Shown here: piece after piece, positions 15,277 to 22,009 of the stretch
Position numbering within the stretch: position 1 is the first letter of the stretch
How the letters are laid out: each line of letters begins with the position of its first letter
Source: a virus
Length of the DNA stretch: 22,221 bases
Virus record (IMG/VR): IMGVR_UViG_3300013137_000110
Span: 1-22,221 of that record
Strand: one strand, 5' to 3'
Notes under the pieces: model-generated
The model's database searches: none
Told to the model about the DNA's origin: nothing
What the model saw: the letters and a program-made list of their open reading frames with translations, nothing else
Position numbers and translations under genes: made by a program

Positions 15277-16677
15277 TTAAATAAAATCAACTCCAGGCTC
15301 TTCAAACTCATTGAAAGTAAGCGAGCCAGCATCTGCCACATCGGGGCTTTTTATGCCACGCTTCAGCAGATCATCCTTCGGCTCAAGCTGTGTCCTTCCG
15401 CTTGAATTGCGCCTATATTTAACTTCCAAAAGCTGTCGCCAATCCTGATTCCTCAATATTTTTCCACCCTTATTGATCCAACGCTTAAGCTCAAAATAAT
15501 TCTCAGCTTTTACATTCGCAAAAATCTCACTGTTGTTTGCACTCGAACCTTCACGAATCCCCATAACATTATAGCCAAGCTCTTCAGCTCTATCAGTCAC
15601 ACCGCCTCCGACTCCGACATCATCAATAAATATTTCATCACCCCTGATCCTGCCCAATTCATCAACCTGCGTCATCAGATTTGCACTTTGATTTTTCGAT
15701 TCCAGCCACATGACATTATCGTGCCTGACCACAAAAGCAGAATAATTACTGCCACGCCCCACATCAACGCCCAGCCTTCTGCGACCTTTCAGATCATCAG
15801 GAAGCTCGTCAATAAAAGCCTCCTCAAGTTCCTGCTCACTTATCAAAAAGCGATAACCCCTGTCGTCAATCTCATCACGATTCGGAAACTTGCAACCATA
15901 AAGAATATCAAACATCGGGTTCTCTTTTGCCTCTTCAATAAATTCATCCGTATATCTTCCCTCTTTGAGAGCCTGCTGATAATCAATAAAAATCTTCTTG
16001 TATCTGTCCTTATGCCAAGTCTTGTGAAAGTGATTCAGATAAAAGGGATTTCCAATCTTGCAATAAAAAGCATTTGCGCCCTTCCCAGCAATCATACGGA
16101 ATGTCGTGGCTTCAATCTGATCAGGAATAAGACTGGCTTCATCAAGAATAACAATCCTAGACCCTGCACCCATGGCGCTCTCAATTCCTCTTCTTGAATT
16201 TCCAGCCTGAACCGAAACAACAAAAATTCCTCCTCCTCTTTTCAAAATGATACGCTCTTTGTTTTCTTCTTGCCTCAATCTTTCCAGTTTTGTTTTTGCC
16301 TCAAGCTGAGAATAAAACAGCACATGATCGCCGATATGCTCAAGATAATAGCGCATGATTATCTTTGCCATCTCATTTTTCGGCGCAAGAATTGCAATCT
16401 TCTCATCCTGAAAACAGCTCACCACAATACACGCCAAAGCGACTATCAGACTTTTGCCATACTGCGTGCAAGTCAGAATCTGCAAACGGTTGTGCGGTCT
16501 AAAAACTATATTGTAAAAGATTATCAGTTGCCCCTCACTTACAGCCTGATCGCCTGACTTGCCGTCAATCTTAAACAGGCTTAACAGTTTTAAGCACATC
16601 TCTCTTTTTTCTTTTGGTATTTGCTGATCCAACATTGCTCGTAAAATATGTTCTGAATTCATTATGGATATTTTCAA
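15277..16677 (-). CDS. terL: Terminase large subunit
   Basis: A 466-residue packaging motor. The ATPase half has a Walker A variant TCTQYGKS (69-76), typical of terminases, a Walker B RIVILDEAS with D179/E180, and a C-motif-like KIGNPF near 207. The nuclease half (RNase H fold) has RRLGVDVGRGSNYSAF with D305, EIFIDDVGVGGG with D352/D353, and KSPDVADAGSLTF with D446 and D449, a three-acidic-site metal centre. It would cut and pump genome DNA into proheads. Four in-frame ATGs lie near the start (16677, 16662, 16635, 16599). The first overlaps the small terminase by 107 bases, the last by 29, and the beginning of clear homology (LLSLFKIDG) lies after all of them, so the start is uncertain. Confidence 0.95.
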   Translation of the reverse strand: MKISIMNSEHILRAMLDQQIPKEKREMCLKLLSLFKIDGKSGDQAVSEGQLIIFYNIVFRPHNRLQILTCTQYGKSLIVALACIVVSCFQDEKIAILAPKNEMAKIIMRYYLEHIGDHVLFYSQLEAKTKLERLRQEENKERIILKRGGGIFVVSVQAGNSRRGIESAMGAGSRIVILDEASLIPDQIEATTFRMIAGKGANAFYCKIGNPFYLNHFHKTWHKDRYKKIFIDYQQALKEGRYTDEFIEEAKENPMFDILYGCKFPNRDEIDDRGYRFLISEQELEEAFIDELPDDLKGRRRLGVDVGRGSNYSAFVVRHDNVMWLESKNQSANLMTQVDELGRIRGDEIFIDDVGVGGGVTDRAEELGYNVMGIREGSSANNSEIFANVKAENYFELKRWINKGGKILRNQDWRQLLEVKYRRNSSGRTQLEPKDDLLKRGIKSPDVADAGSLTFNEFEEPGVDFI

Positions 16678-17044
16678 GATGAGTTTTCACCACATCGGAA
16701 AGTTCACTGCCTGCACCAAACTCATCCTTTTTCTTGCGCTCAAGATATTTGAAAGCTATGTCTGGATTGTTCAAATTATTGACCACGGTCTGCCTTGCTT
16801 TCAAAATCGGTTTTTCCTTCAATTTGTTGCGTAATTCAATAATGTTGGGGTTAGCATCCAAATACCGCTTAAGCGAAAATTTGCTTATATCAGCCCAAAA
16901 ACAAGCCTCTGAATCCGATCCGCCCAATGCCCAAACCTCCTTCAATTTCGCAACAACCGCATTCTCATTTTTGCCGTCAAACCATTTTCTGCCGACTTTC
17001 GGCTTAGCTGATTTTTTCTGCTTTTTTTCCTGTGTAGTCTTCAT
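16571..17044 (-). CDS. terS: Terminase small subunit
   Basis: A 157-residue basic protein upstream of the large subunit. The N-terminal region has a helix-turn-helix-like segment (GGSDSEACFWADISKFSLKR) that would contact packaging-site DNA. The C-terminal core KPILKARQTVVNNLNNPDIA followed by FKYLERKKKDEFG is the common small-terminase signature ending in LERKxxDEF. The final 30 residues are basic. It would recognise the phage genome end and feed it to the large subunit. Its start lies within the last 41 bases of the methylase gene, and its end overlaps the large subunit, so the three are translated in a chain. Confidence 0.88.
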   Translation of the reverse strand: MKTTQEKKQKKSAKPKVGRKWFDGKNENAVVAKLKEVWALGGSDSEACFWADISKFSLKRYLDANPNIIELRNKLKEKPILKARQTVVNNLNNPDIAFKYLERKKKDEFGAGSELSDVVKTHLENIHNEFRTYFTSNVGSANTKRKKRDVLKTVKPV

Positions 17045-18230
17045 AGCGTTTTATTATCACATCAACATATTTAGGGTCCAATTCAATAAGTCTTGCTTTT
17101 CTTGCCATCTGCTCGCATGCCATCAGCGTACTGCCACTGCCACCAAAAGCATCCAAAACAATATCACCATTGAATGTGCTCCTGCGAAGTGCTATCTCGC
17201 AAAGCCTAAGTGGCTTTTGAGTTGGATGCACATATTCTGTAGTGTTGTCGCGATTCACATACCAAACATCAACCATCTCCGCCAGCTCTTCTTTTTTGAC
17301 TTCCCAAATATCCTGAATGTTTGAAAATTCTTTATTCTTTTGATATTTATTATCTTTGATTCCGATCATGCAAGGCTCGTATGCCCGATGAAACATACAG
17401 CCCATAGAGAAAACAAATCTGTCTTTGACCCAAATAACATCTTGCAAATATTTGAATCCTCCAGCAATTAATCCCTTCTTGAAAAACTCATGATTCTTTG
17501 ATGCATACCACATATACATCGATGCTTTTTCATCCGAGAATAAAAAGCAATTTGCCGTCATGACACTTATAAATTCCATGAAATCAGAATCGCTTTTATT
17601 GTCATTGAAAATCTTGTTGCCATCTCCATATTTTCCGCCTGCATATGAATTGCCAGCTGATGATTGATAATCAACATTATAGGGCGGATCGGTAAAAATA
17701 AGCTGTGCTTTTTCATCCTGCATCAGCTTTTCATATACAGCGAGATCCGTTGAATCACCGCAGATAATTCTGTGATCTCCAAGCTGATAAACATCCCCTA
17801 ATTTTGTCTTTGGTTCAATTATTTTCTGATACTCTTCCTCTGCATTGAATTCATCCTCTTCAACTTCCAAATAACTCATGTCAAACCCTGAAAGTTGCAC
17901 CATCTCACTGCTTAATCCCTTAAGCTCATCAAACACCAAATCCATATCCCAATCCGACTCATTGAGTTTATTGTCCGCCAGCCTGTAAGACTTTACCTGC
18001 TCCTCTGTCAGATTTTCCTTGCGCACAATCGGCACTTCTTCAAGTCCTAATTTTTTGGCTGCTAAATACCTGCCATGCCCGACAATGATCTCGTCATTTT
18101 TATCAATCACAATCGGCTGATTAAAACCGAATTCCCTTATAGAATCAGCTATCTTTTTAATCTGATTCTCCGGGTGCTTCTTTGCATTTTTTGCATACAT
18201 TTTTATTTTCTTGATCGGATAGTTTTTCAT
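17004..18230 (-). CDS. ParB-domain / DNA adenine methyltransferase fusion
   Basis: A 408-residue protein. Residues 1-110 are a ParB/sulfiredoxin-like nuclease domain (QIKKIADSIREFGFNQPIV, GHGRYLAAKKLG with GHGR at 51-54, then RLADNKLNES). The rest is a beta-class methyltransferase: DPPY at 181-184 (motif IV), HPTQKP at 335-340, and DAFGGSGST at 360-368 (motif I). The order, motif IV before motif I, and HPTQKP point to N6-adenine or N4-cytosine methylation. No partner restriction enzyme is nearby, so it is an orphan methylase, likely used to protect phage DNA or modulate packaging. Phage methylases with this ParB front are common next to terminases. It overlaps RusA at an ATGA and the small terminase by 41 bases. 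Confidence 0.93.
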   Translation of the reverse strand: MKNYPIKKIKMYAKNAKKHPENQIKKIADSIREFGFNQPIVIDKNDEIIVGHGRYLAAKKLGLEEVPIVRKENLTEEQVKSYRLADNKLNESDWDMDLVFDELKGLSSEMVQLSGFDMSYLEVEEDEFNAEEEYQKIIEPKTKLGDVYQLGDHRIICGDSTDLAVYEKLMQDEKAQLIFTDPPYNVDYQSSAGNSYAGGKYGDGNKIFNDNKSDSDFMEFISVMTANCFLFSDEKASMYMWYASKNHEFFKKGLIAGGFKYLQDVIWVKDRFVFSMGCMFHRAYEPCMIGIKDNKYQKNKEFSNIQDIWEVKKEELAEMVDVWYVNRDNTTEYVHPTQKPLRLCEIALRRSTFNGDIVLDAFGGSGSTLMACEQMARKARLIELDPKYVDVIIKRYEDYTGKKAEKIS

Positions 18231-18604
18231 AAATTCTCATTTATTGAAATTATTATTTTATCGCTTGGCATTTTTCTTTTTGCTTTGAGAGTCAGCGATT
18301 CAATGATGTCGCCATTGTCATCAAGGAATAATCCGTACTTCACCAGCGCATCCAATATTGGCTTAACAAAAAGATTGTCGGGATCACGCCTGTGATTATT
18401 TTTAAAGTGAGCTTCTATGCTCACCTGAATAGGTTTCTTGATTTGCACTGCAATTCTTCTGAATGATCCCTTGAATTGTTTTGTTATCGCCTCATACACA
18501 AAATTCTGTAACTCCTGCCGAGCCGATGCTCTGACTGCCCAATGGACTCCTTTGTTAAACTCGTTCCAGCTTGGACACCTGCAATTCTCAATTATAATTT
18601 TCAT
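18227..18604 (-). CDS. rusA: RusA-family Holliday junction resolvase
   Basis: A 125-residue protein. The key stretch is HRRDPDNLFVKPILDALVKY, with the catalytic acidic residues D74 and D76, N77 and K81, followed by GLFLDDNGDIIES with D95/D96. These match the RusA pattern DPDN-x-x-K-x-x-LDAL-x-x-x-G-x-x-DDD. It acts as a dimer that cuts four-way DNA junctions and, in phages, clears branches before packaging. It lies between the early genes and the methylase. A G-rich stretch (AGGGGGAT) nine bases before the ATG could be a weak ribosome-binding site, one of the few in the window. Confidence 0.93.
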   Translation of the reverse strand: MKIIIENCRCPSWNEFNKGVHWAVRASARQELQNFVYEAITKQFKGSFRRIAVQIKKPIQVSIEAHFKNNHRRDPDNLFVKPILDALVKYGLFLDDNGDIIESLTLKAKRKMPSDKIIISINENL

Positions 18605-18610
18605 AAAGTT

Positions 18611-18877
18611 TTATCCCCCTAGCATTTTGTTTATTCTTTTAATTTTTGCATTGCCACGATTGCGCATCTCATAAATTTTCCCGTAGATCTCTCTCAGCAC
18701 CACATCAATCTCCTCAATCTTAAATCCATTCATTAAAACTTTTGCCTGTGATATTTTGCCTTTTTTATACACAGCCAAAACAAAGACTCCCTCTTTTTCG
18801 GAATCTTTCTTGCCCCTGTTTTCCTCAATTATTTTCTCAACTGATTTAAACAGCTGTAAATTCTTTGGTGTTTTCAT
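18611..18877 (-). CDS. Hypothetical protein, 88 aa, basic
   Basis: Not recognised. The reading frame MKTPKNLQLFKSVEKIIEEN, later VFVLAVYKKGKISQAKVL and IDVVLREIYGKIYEMRNRG, has a charged helix, a short hydrophobic strand, and a second helix. It overlaps the stop of the gene before it (ATGA) and ends just before RusA, so it is translated in that chain. No membrane span, no cysteines. Its place in the early operon suggests DNA metabolism or host takeover, which cannot be narrowed down from sequence. Confidence 0.7.
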   Translation of the reverse strand: MKTPKNLQLFKSVEKIIEENRGKKDSEKEGVFVLAVYKKGKISQAKVLMNGFKIEEIDVVLREIYGKIYEMRNRGNAKIKRINKMLGG

Positions 18878-19158
18878 TTCGGTTGTTTTTTATACTTCCG
18901 CTTATCAAAAATTGAAACTGTCCTGAGCTTTGGATAAATGCGCATCTCACAATGCTGATCATACAAAAACATTTTCTCCGTCACCTTTCCAGTTTCCATG
19001 AGCATATCGACCTGTTCCTGCGCTTTGAATTTTGCCCTGACTTCCATCTCCTGCAGTTTGAAATGTCTTCTCAAAATTGCGCCATGCTTGCGCTCATAAT
19101 CTTTCAGCTTTTTCAGCTTGGCAGAGTAGCCGTTAAATATTTTTTTGATTCTTTCCAT
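18874..19158 (-). CDS. Hypothetical protein, 94 aa, strongly basic
   Basis: Not recognised. It reads MERIKKIFNGYSAKLKKLKD and continues with many K, R and aromatic residues (RRHFKLQEMEVRAKFKAQEQ, RTVSIFDKRKYKKQPK). The overall basic charge and helical look suggest a nucleic-acid-binding protein. A GAGG ahead of the ATG lies inside the last codons of the initiator gene, so it may be coincidental. It is followed by the 88-residue gene in a coupled ATGA overlap. Confidence 0.7.
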   Translation of the reverse strand: MERIKKIFNGYSAKLKKLKDYERKHGAILRRHFKLQEMEVRAKFKAQEQVDMLMETGKVTEKMFLYDQHCEMRIYPKLRTVSIFDKRKYKKQPK

Positions 19159-19167
19159 AAAAATAAG

Positions 19168-19986
19168 TTACCTCTTAATTTTCATCTTTTCCCTGAGCTG
19201 ATCAATTGATTTTCTGATGCTTTTTTCCTTTTCAGGATCAGCATCTTTTGAAACTTGCTCTGTGTAAGCTTGCGTTTTCCTGCGCATTTCCAAATCTCTT
19301 TTTTTAGCCAATACCTCCTCATCAATCTTTGAATTTGATAGCCAGTTAGCAAATGCCAGTATTGGCTTTTTCCATCCCTTGCGAGGATATCCAAACCACC
19401 ACTCCCTGCATTTAAGAGCCTGAAGCTCATAATCCCTGCTTGGATATTTCTCAATTAATTTCTTGATCGTCTGCACCTGACTGATTTTGAGCTTTTCAAT
19501 TTCCAAAGCAACCAAAGCCTTTGCAAAATTATCCTGATCAATCCCTTCTCCTAAAATTTTAATTTCGTCATCGCTATAAATATATTTCTTTTCATTCTTT
19601 TCATTCTTGTTTGTTCTTATTTGATTCTTGTTTGTTTCCTCGTTTGATTCCGATTTGTTTCCAACTTCCTGATACTTATCCCAATTCTTAATAGTGATAA
19701 TGCTGTATTTGTTCGTTTTTTTGATTCCAATCATTCCCTCCTTCTCAAGAAAATTGAGCCAATACCATATCGTTGATTTTGCCAGCCTCAATTTCTCCTC
19801 CGCCGTAAGACTTCCCATAATGAATTGACCTCTTTTGACTCTGACTTTTTGCCTTCCAATCAGTGATAAATTTTCGCTGTGATTTGTCTTTGCCAAACAC
19901 CATATCCAAATCTTCAGGCATTTATCGCTCTGAAAGACCACACTGTCGATTATTTTTCTGTGCGTTTTAAACCATCCGCTATTCAT
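19168..19986 (-). CDS. Winged-helix replication initiator / replisome organiser
   Basis: From the ATG at 19986 the protein has 272 residues. The start GWFKTHRKIIDSVVFQSDKC, then CLKIWIWCLAKTNHSE, VRVKRGQFIMGS and the wHTH LRLAKSTIWYWLNFLEKEGM followed by KYSIITIKNWDKYQ, are the typical N-terminal domain of phage replication initiators (DnaD/replisome-organiser class). An asparagine- and lysine-rich linker at about residues 105-135 follows, then a helical C-terminal part with GWKKPILAFANWL. It would bind the phage origin and recruit host helicase. A GTG at 20004 in frame would add six residues, but lies in a hairpin arm, so ATG is preferred. The hairpin ends 11 bases before it. Confidence 0.82.
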   Translation of the reverse strand: MNSGWFKTHRKIIDSVVFQSDKCLKIWIWCLAKTNHSENLSLIGRQKVRVKRGQFIMGSLTAEEKLRLAKSTIWYWLNFLEKEGMIGIKKTNKYSIITIKNWDKYQEVGNKSESNEETNKNQIRTNKNEKNEKKYIYSDDEIKILGEGIDQDNFAKALVALEIEKLKISQVQTIKKLIEKYPSRDYELQALKCREWWFGYPRKGWKKPILAFANWLSNSKIDEEVLAKKRDLEMRRKTQAYTEQVSKDADPEKEKSIRKSIDQLREKMKIKR

Positions 19987-19997
19987 ATTGTTAATTG

Positions 19998-20039
19998 CTT
20001 TCACCTGCCTCCCTAACCACTTAAAGAGGCATGTGAAAG
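19998..20039 (-). promoter_or_regulatory. Leader hairpin before replication initiator
   Basis: On the minus strand, CTTTCAC-A-TGCCTC pairs with GAGGCA-G-GTGAAAG, one mismatch in 14 positions, around a 14-base loop. The same layout stands before the nuclease gene at 21765-21816 with the inner six bases changed on both sides so that pairing is kept. Both end 11-12 bases before an ATG. The conserved outer arms (CTTTCAC / GTGAAAG) point to a common regulatory element, either an RNA hairpin or a DNA operator. Confidence 0.72.
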
Positions 20040-20044
20040 GTGGT

Positions 20045-20160
20045 TATAATTACCAGCCTGAACGAGGCTGGTGAGCAGTTGCATCGATATAAGCCCACCA
20101 GCCCCCGTGCAATGATGGGCAGTTGCATCTTCAAGCCCACCATTGCATTTTTATTTTTTA
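20045..20160 (+). ncRNA. Candidate plus-strand small RNA with two tandem hairpins
   Basis: This is the only part of the window with an argument for plus-strand transcription. A perfect TATAAT (-10) lies at 20045-20050 with a poor -35. Downstream are two hairpins with like loops: arms 20066-20076 / 20093-20103 (one G-T wobble on the minus strand, one A-C mismatch on the plus strand) and 20108-20120 / 20135-20147 (one mismatch), each with AGTTGCATC opening the loop. The second is followed by TTTTTATTTTTT, a terminator tail on the plus strand only. A transcript of about 100 bases would lie antisense to the leader of the replication initiator, as in many plasmid copy-control systems. It could also be simply leader structure on the minus transcript. 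No coding frame of note is present. Confidence 0.4.
20052..20072. repeat. Alternative hairpin competing with the tandem pair
   Basis: ACCAGCC (20052-20058) and GGCTGGT (20066-20072) form a perfect 7-bp hairpin. GGCTGGT can equally pair with the second ACCAGCC at 20097-20103. Only one of the two pairings can exist at a time, which resembles a switch between two RNA forms. Confidence 0.55.
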
Positions 20161-20898
20161 AAAGGGCACATCCTCAATATTGATTTCCTCATCCTCATAT
20201 CCTGAGCCTATAGCCCTTGTTTCTTTCGGCGCTTCCAGCTGTGCCGTATTTCTGAACGATCCCAAAATGTCTTTGGCTTTTGCAAGATTTGCGACATAGT
20301 CAGATTCGTTGCCCTTTGAAAAGTCAGCATAGAAAGTATCATTCTCAAGATCTTCCTTGATCGTGCATATGGTCTCGCACGAAAGCAGACTTACATCATC
20401 AGCAATAGAACTGCCGTACATAAACCAAAGCGATTGCGACTTCCCCATAAGCACAACTCGCACAACTTCACTTTCCAAAGCCATATACAGAATCGTACGA
20501 TAAGTGAAATTATTGCTCGTGGTTCCATCCGCTTCTTTGATTGAAAACATCTCCTTCAGCCCCTTATAACTTCCCTTCCAAACAATGTTCTTTTTCTTGT
20601 AGACCTGAACAACCTCATTAGGATATGAAGCATTGAATTCAGATGAAATCCACCCTTCAACATCCTTCTTATACTTTGAGCTGACCTGCGCACGAACAGC
20701 CAATACAACTCCAGTCAAAACTTTTCCGAATTGCTCTCGCACAAATTCTCCCTGCTCATTTTTTGTCTTGCAGACAAACTCGCCTGATTTGTTTGTGCCT
20801 TTCTTGTCATCGCCATTGTCGACCCTGAGCGTTTTATAATTCTTAAATTCACCGCTCCGAATTCCCAATGCCATCTCCAATTCTTTATTGATGTCCAT
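20158..20898 (-). CDS. Putative single-stranded DNA-binding protein
   Basis: A 246-residue protein directly downstream of the nuclease. The decisive feature is the very acidic C-terminus EDEEINIEDVPF, like the DDIPF tail by which bacterial SSB proteins dock partners. The body (residues about 40-190) is rich in strands (GKVLTGVVLAVRAQVSSKYK, EVVRVVLMGKSQSLWFMYGS) and may be an OB-like fold, but no canonical SSB signature was seen. It would coat DNA exposed during replication and recombination. It pairs with the PD-(D/E)XK nuclease next door, resembling a phage recombination set. Alternatives are an unrelated phage protein with an accidental acidic tail, or an annealing protein. Confidence 0.6.
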   Translation of the reverse strand: MDINKELEMALGIRSGEFKNYKTLRVDNGDDKKGTNKSGEFVCKTKNEQGEFVREQFGKVLTGVVLAVRAQVSSKYKKDVEGWISSEFNASYPNEVVQVYKKKNIVWKGSYKGLKEMFSIKEADGTTSNNFTYRTILYMALESEVVRVVLMGKSQSLWFMYGSSIADDVSLLSCETICTIKEDLENDTFYADFSKGNESDYVANLAKAKDILGSFRNTAQLEAPKETRAIGSGYEDEEINIEDVPF

Positions 20899-20918
20899 AA
20901 ATTTGAATTAAAAATTGA

Positions 20919-21752
20919 TTAAGATTTTTTTGCTCGCTTTCTTGGCTTTTTTGGTGCAGTCTCTTTTTTCGTTTCCTGCCCAACTTCACCTTCTGCTGGA
21001 ATATCCAATTTGAGCTTGATCGGATAGTCCTTCTGCAGTGGCTTTTGACCTGATGTCTCATTGCTCCAAATTTTTTGAGCCGACAAGAATAGATCAAATT
21101 TGTCCTCAAGCTCGGTGAACTTGTACTCCTTGTGATTGCGCTTGTAGCCAACCTGCAGAATGGCAATCTTGAATTGCTCGCCAGTAAGATCCTCCATGGC
21201 TTTTTTGTAAGCCGAAAGCTGAAGCTCATATTCTGGCCATACATACTGCGAAGTTTTGAAATCAATGATCCATTTTTCATCTCCAATTTTACAGATGAAA
21301 TCTATGGTGCCAGCAAAATTATTTTTCTCGGAAAATATTGTCGTTTCCGCTTTAATAATTTCTGGCTTCACCGATTCAAACCATTGAACGAATGACATCA
21401 CGCATCCATACTCTTCCGCTGACAATTCCTCAAGTTTGCCTTCGGAATTATCAAACTGAGCATCAAGCCTGACTTCTTCGCCATTGATCAAATTCTCGAT
21501 AGCCTTATGCACCCTTGATCCTTTATCTCCTGCTGATTGCTTCAAGGATTCAGCTTCATCCCATCCCTTGTTTGCAAGCCATTTGTAAAATGCAATTCCC
21601 TTGGGATAATGACCGCAAATCCAAGTGACTGACGGCACGAATGCCACAACTGGTATTCCTTGCTCATCCTTAACTGCTTTCACATACCACCGCTCATCAA
21701 CGGTAGTAATTTGGACGATTCCGTCCCTTACTTCTCTGATTTCTTTTTTCAT
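20919..21752 (-). CDS. PD-(D/E)XK nuclease, RecB/Cas4-like
   Basis: A 277-residue nuclease. GDKGSRVHKAIENL carries H82, the helix histidine of RecB-type nucleases. The core is FAGTIDFICKIGDEKWIIDF followed by KTS, with D151, D164 and K166 forming the PD-(D/E)XK metal site, and YELQLSAYKKAM with Q178 is motif QxxxY. The C-terminal 35 residues are a basic, lysine-rich tail. In phages such enzymes trim DNA ends for recombination or repair. No four-cysteine iron-sulfur set is seen, so it is not a full Cas4. A leader hairpin sits 12 bases before the ATG. The next gene downstream is the SSB-like protein, a functional pairing. Confidence 0.9.
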   Translation of the reverse strand: MKKEIREVRDGIVQITTVDERWYVKAVKDEQGIPVVAFVPSVTWICGHYPKGIAFYKWLANKGWDEAESLKQSAGDKGSRVHKAIENLINGEEVRLDAQFDNSEGKLEELSAEEYGCVMSFVQWFESVKPEIIKAETTIFSEKNNFAGTIDFICKIGDEKWIIDFKTSQYVWPEYELQLSAYKKAMEDLTGEQFKIAILQVGYKRNHKEYKFTELEDKFDLFLSAQKIWSNETSGQKPLQKDYPIKLKLDIPAEGEVGQETKKETAPKKPRKRAKKS

Positions 21753-21764
21753 AGATTATTAGAT

Positions 21765-21816
21765 CTTTCACCGCCGTCCTCGCATCGCTCAACACGAGAA
21801 AAGACGGCTGTGAAAG
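21765..21816 (-). promoter_or_regulatory. Leader hairpin before nuclease gene
   Basis: On the minus strand CTTTCAC-A-GCCGTC pairs with GACGGC-G-GTGAAAG. Inside, CTCG and CGAG add four pairs after a bulge. It is the sister of the hairpin at 19998-20039: outer arms and mismatch position are identical, and three inner pairs differ by compensating changes. It lies between the stop of the 56-residue gene and the nuclease start. Confidence 0.75.
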
Positions 21817-21822
21817 GAGCGA

Positions 21823-21993
21823 TTAATAGCCCTCGTTTTCTTGAAGAATAAGTAGCTCATCGACTTGGCGTTCAATTTCCATATCATGAGCATCCTGCTT
21901 CTTCTCGATCCACTCAGTCAACAGGCTGATGCCTGTGGCTTGGCAAACATAGATAATATTGCCTAATGTGTTTCTGAGCGATTGTCCTGACAT
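21823..21993 (-). CDS. Small acidic hypothetical protein (56 aa)
   Basis: A 56-residue frame, first in the early region, starting ATG at 21993 and ending TAA. It reads MSGQSLRNTLGNIIYVCQAT, GISLLTEWIEKKQDAHDMEI and ends QVDELLILQENEGY. Two amphipathic helices are likely, the second very acidic. Not recognised. Small acidic early proteins are often host-takeover or DNA-mimic factors, but no evidence here decides. The gene sits between two structured leaders, which supports it being a real translated gene. It has no Shine-Dalgarno site, and its upstream stretch (TTTAACTTTAACCACT) is A/T-rich. Confidence 0.6.
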   Translation of the reverse strand: MSGQSLRNTLGNIIYVCQATGISLLTEWIEKKQDAHDMEIERQVDELLILQENEGY

Positions 21994-22009
21994 AGTGGTT
22001 AAAGTTAAA

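Noticed and set aside
19987-20004. GTG start giving six extra residues to the replication initiator
   Set aside because: It lies inside the conserved hairpin arm GTGAAAG that also precedes the nuclease gene, so it is more likely structural. The ATG at 19986 has the same spacing to the hairpin as the nuclease ATG.
20108-20160. Hairpin 20108-20147 as a terminator for the SSB-like gene on the minus strand
   Set aside because: The T-tract lies on the plus strand side. On the minus strand the hairpin is followed by ACGGGGG, not U residues, so it would not stop minus-strand transcription by the intrinsic route.
20919-21752. Full Cas4 with part in a CRISPR system
   Set aside because: No four-cysteine iron-sulfur set and no CRISPR array or other cas genes in the window; it fits a general phage RecB-like nuclease.
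394-21851. Plus-strand reading frames of 60-196 codons lying opposite the genes
   Set aside because: All run antisense to clear minus-strand genes, lack recognisable protein features and look like shadows of coding sequence.
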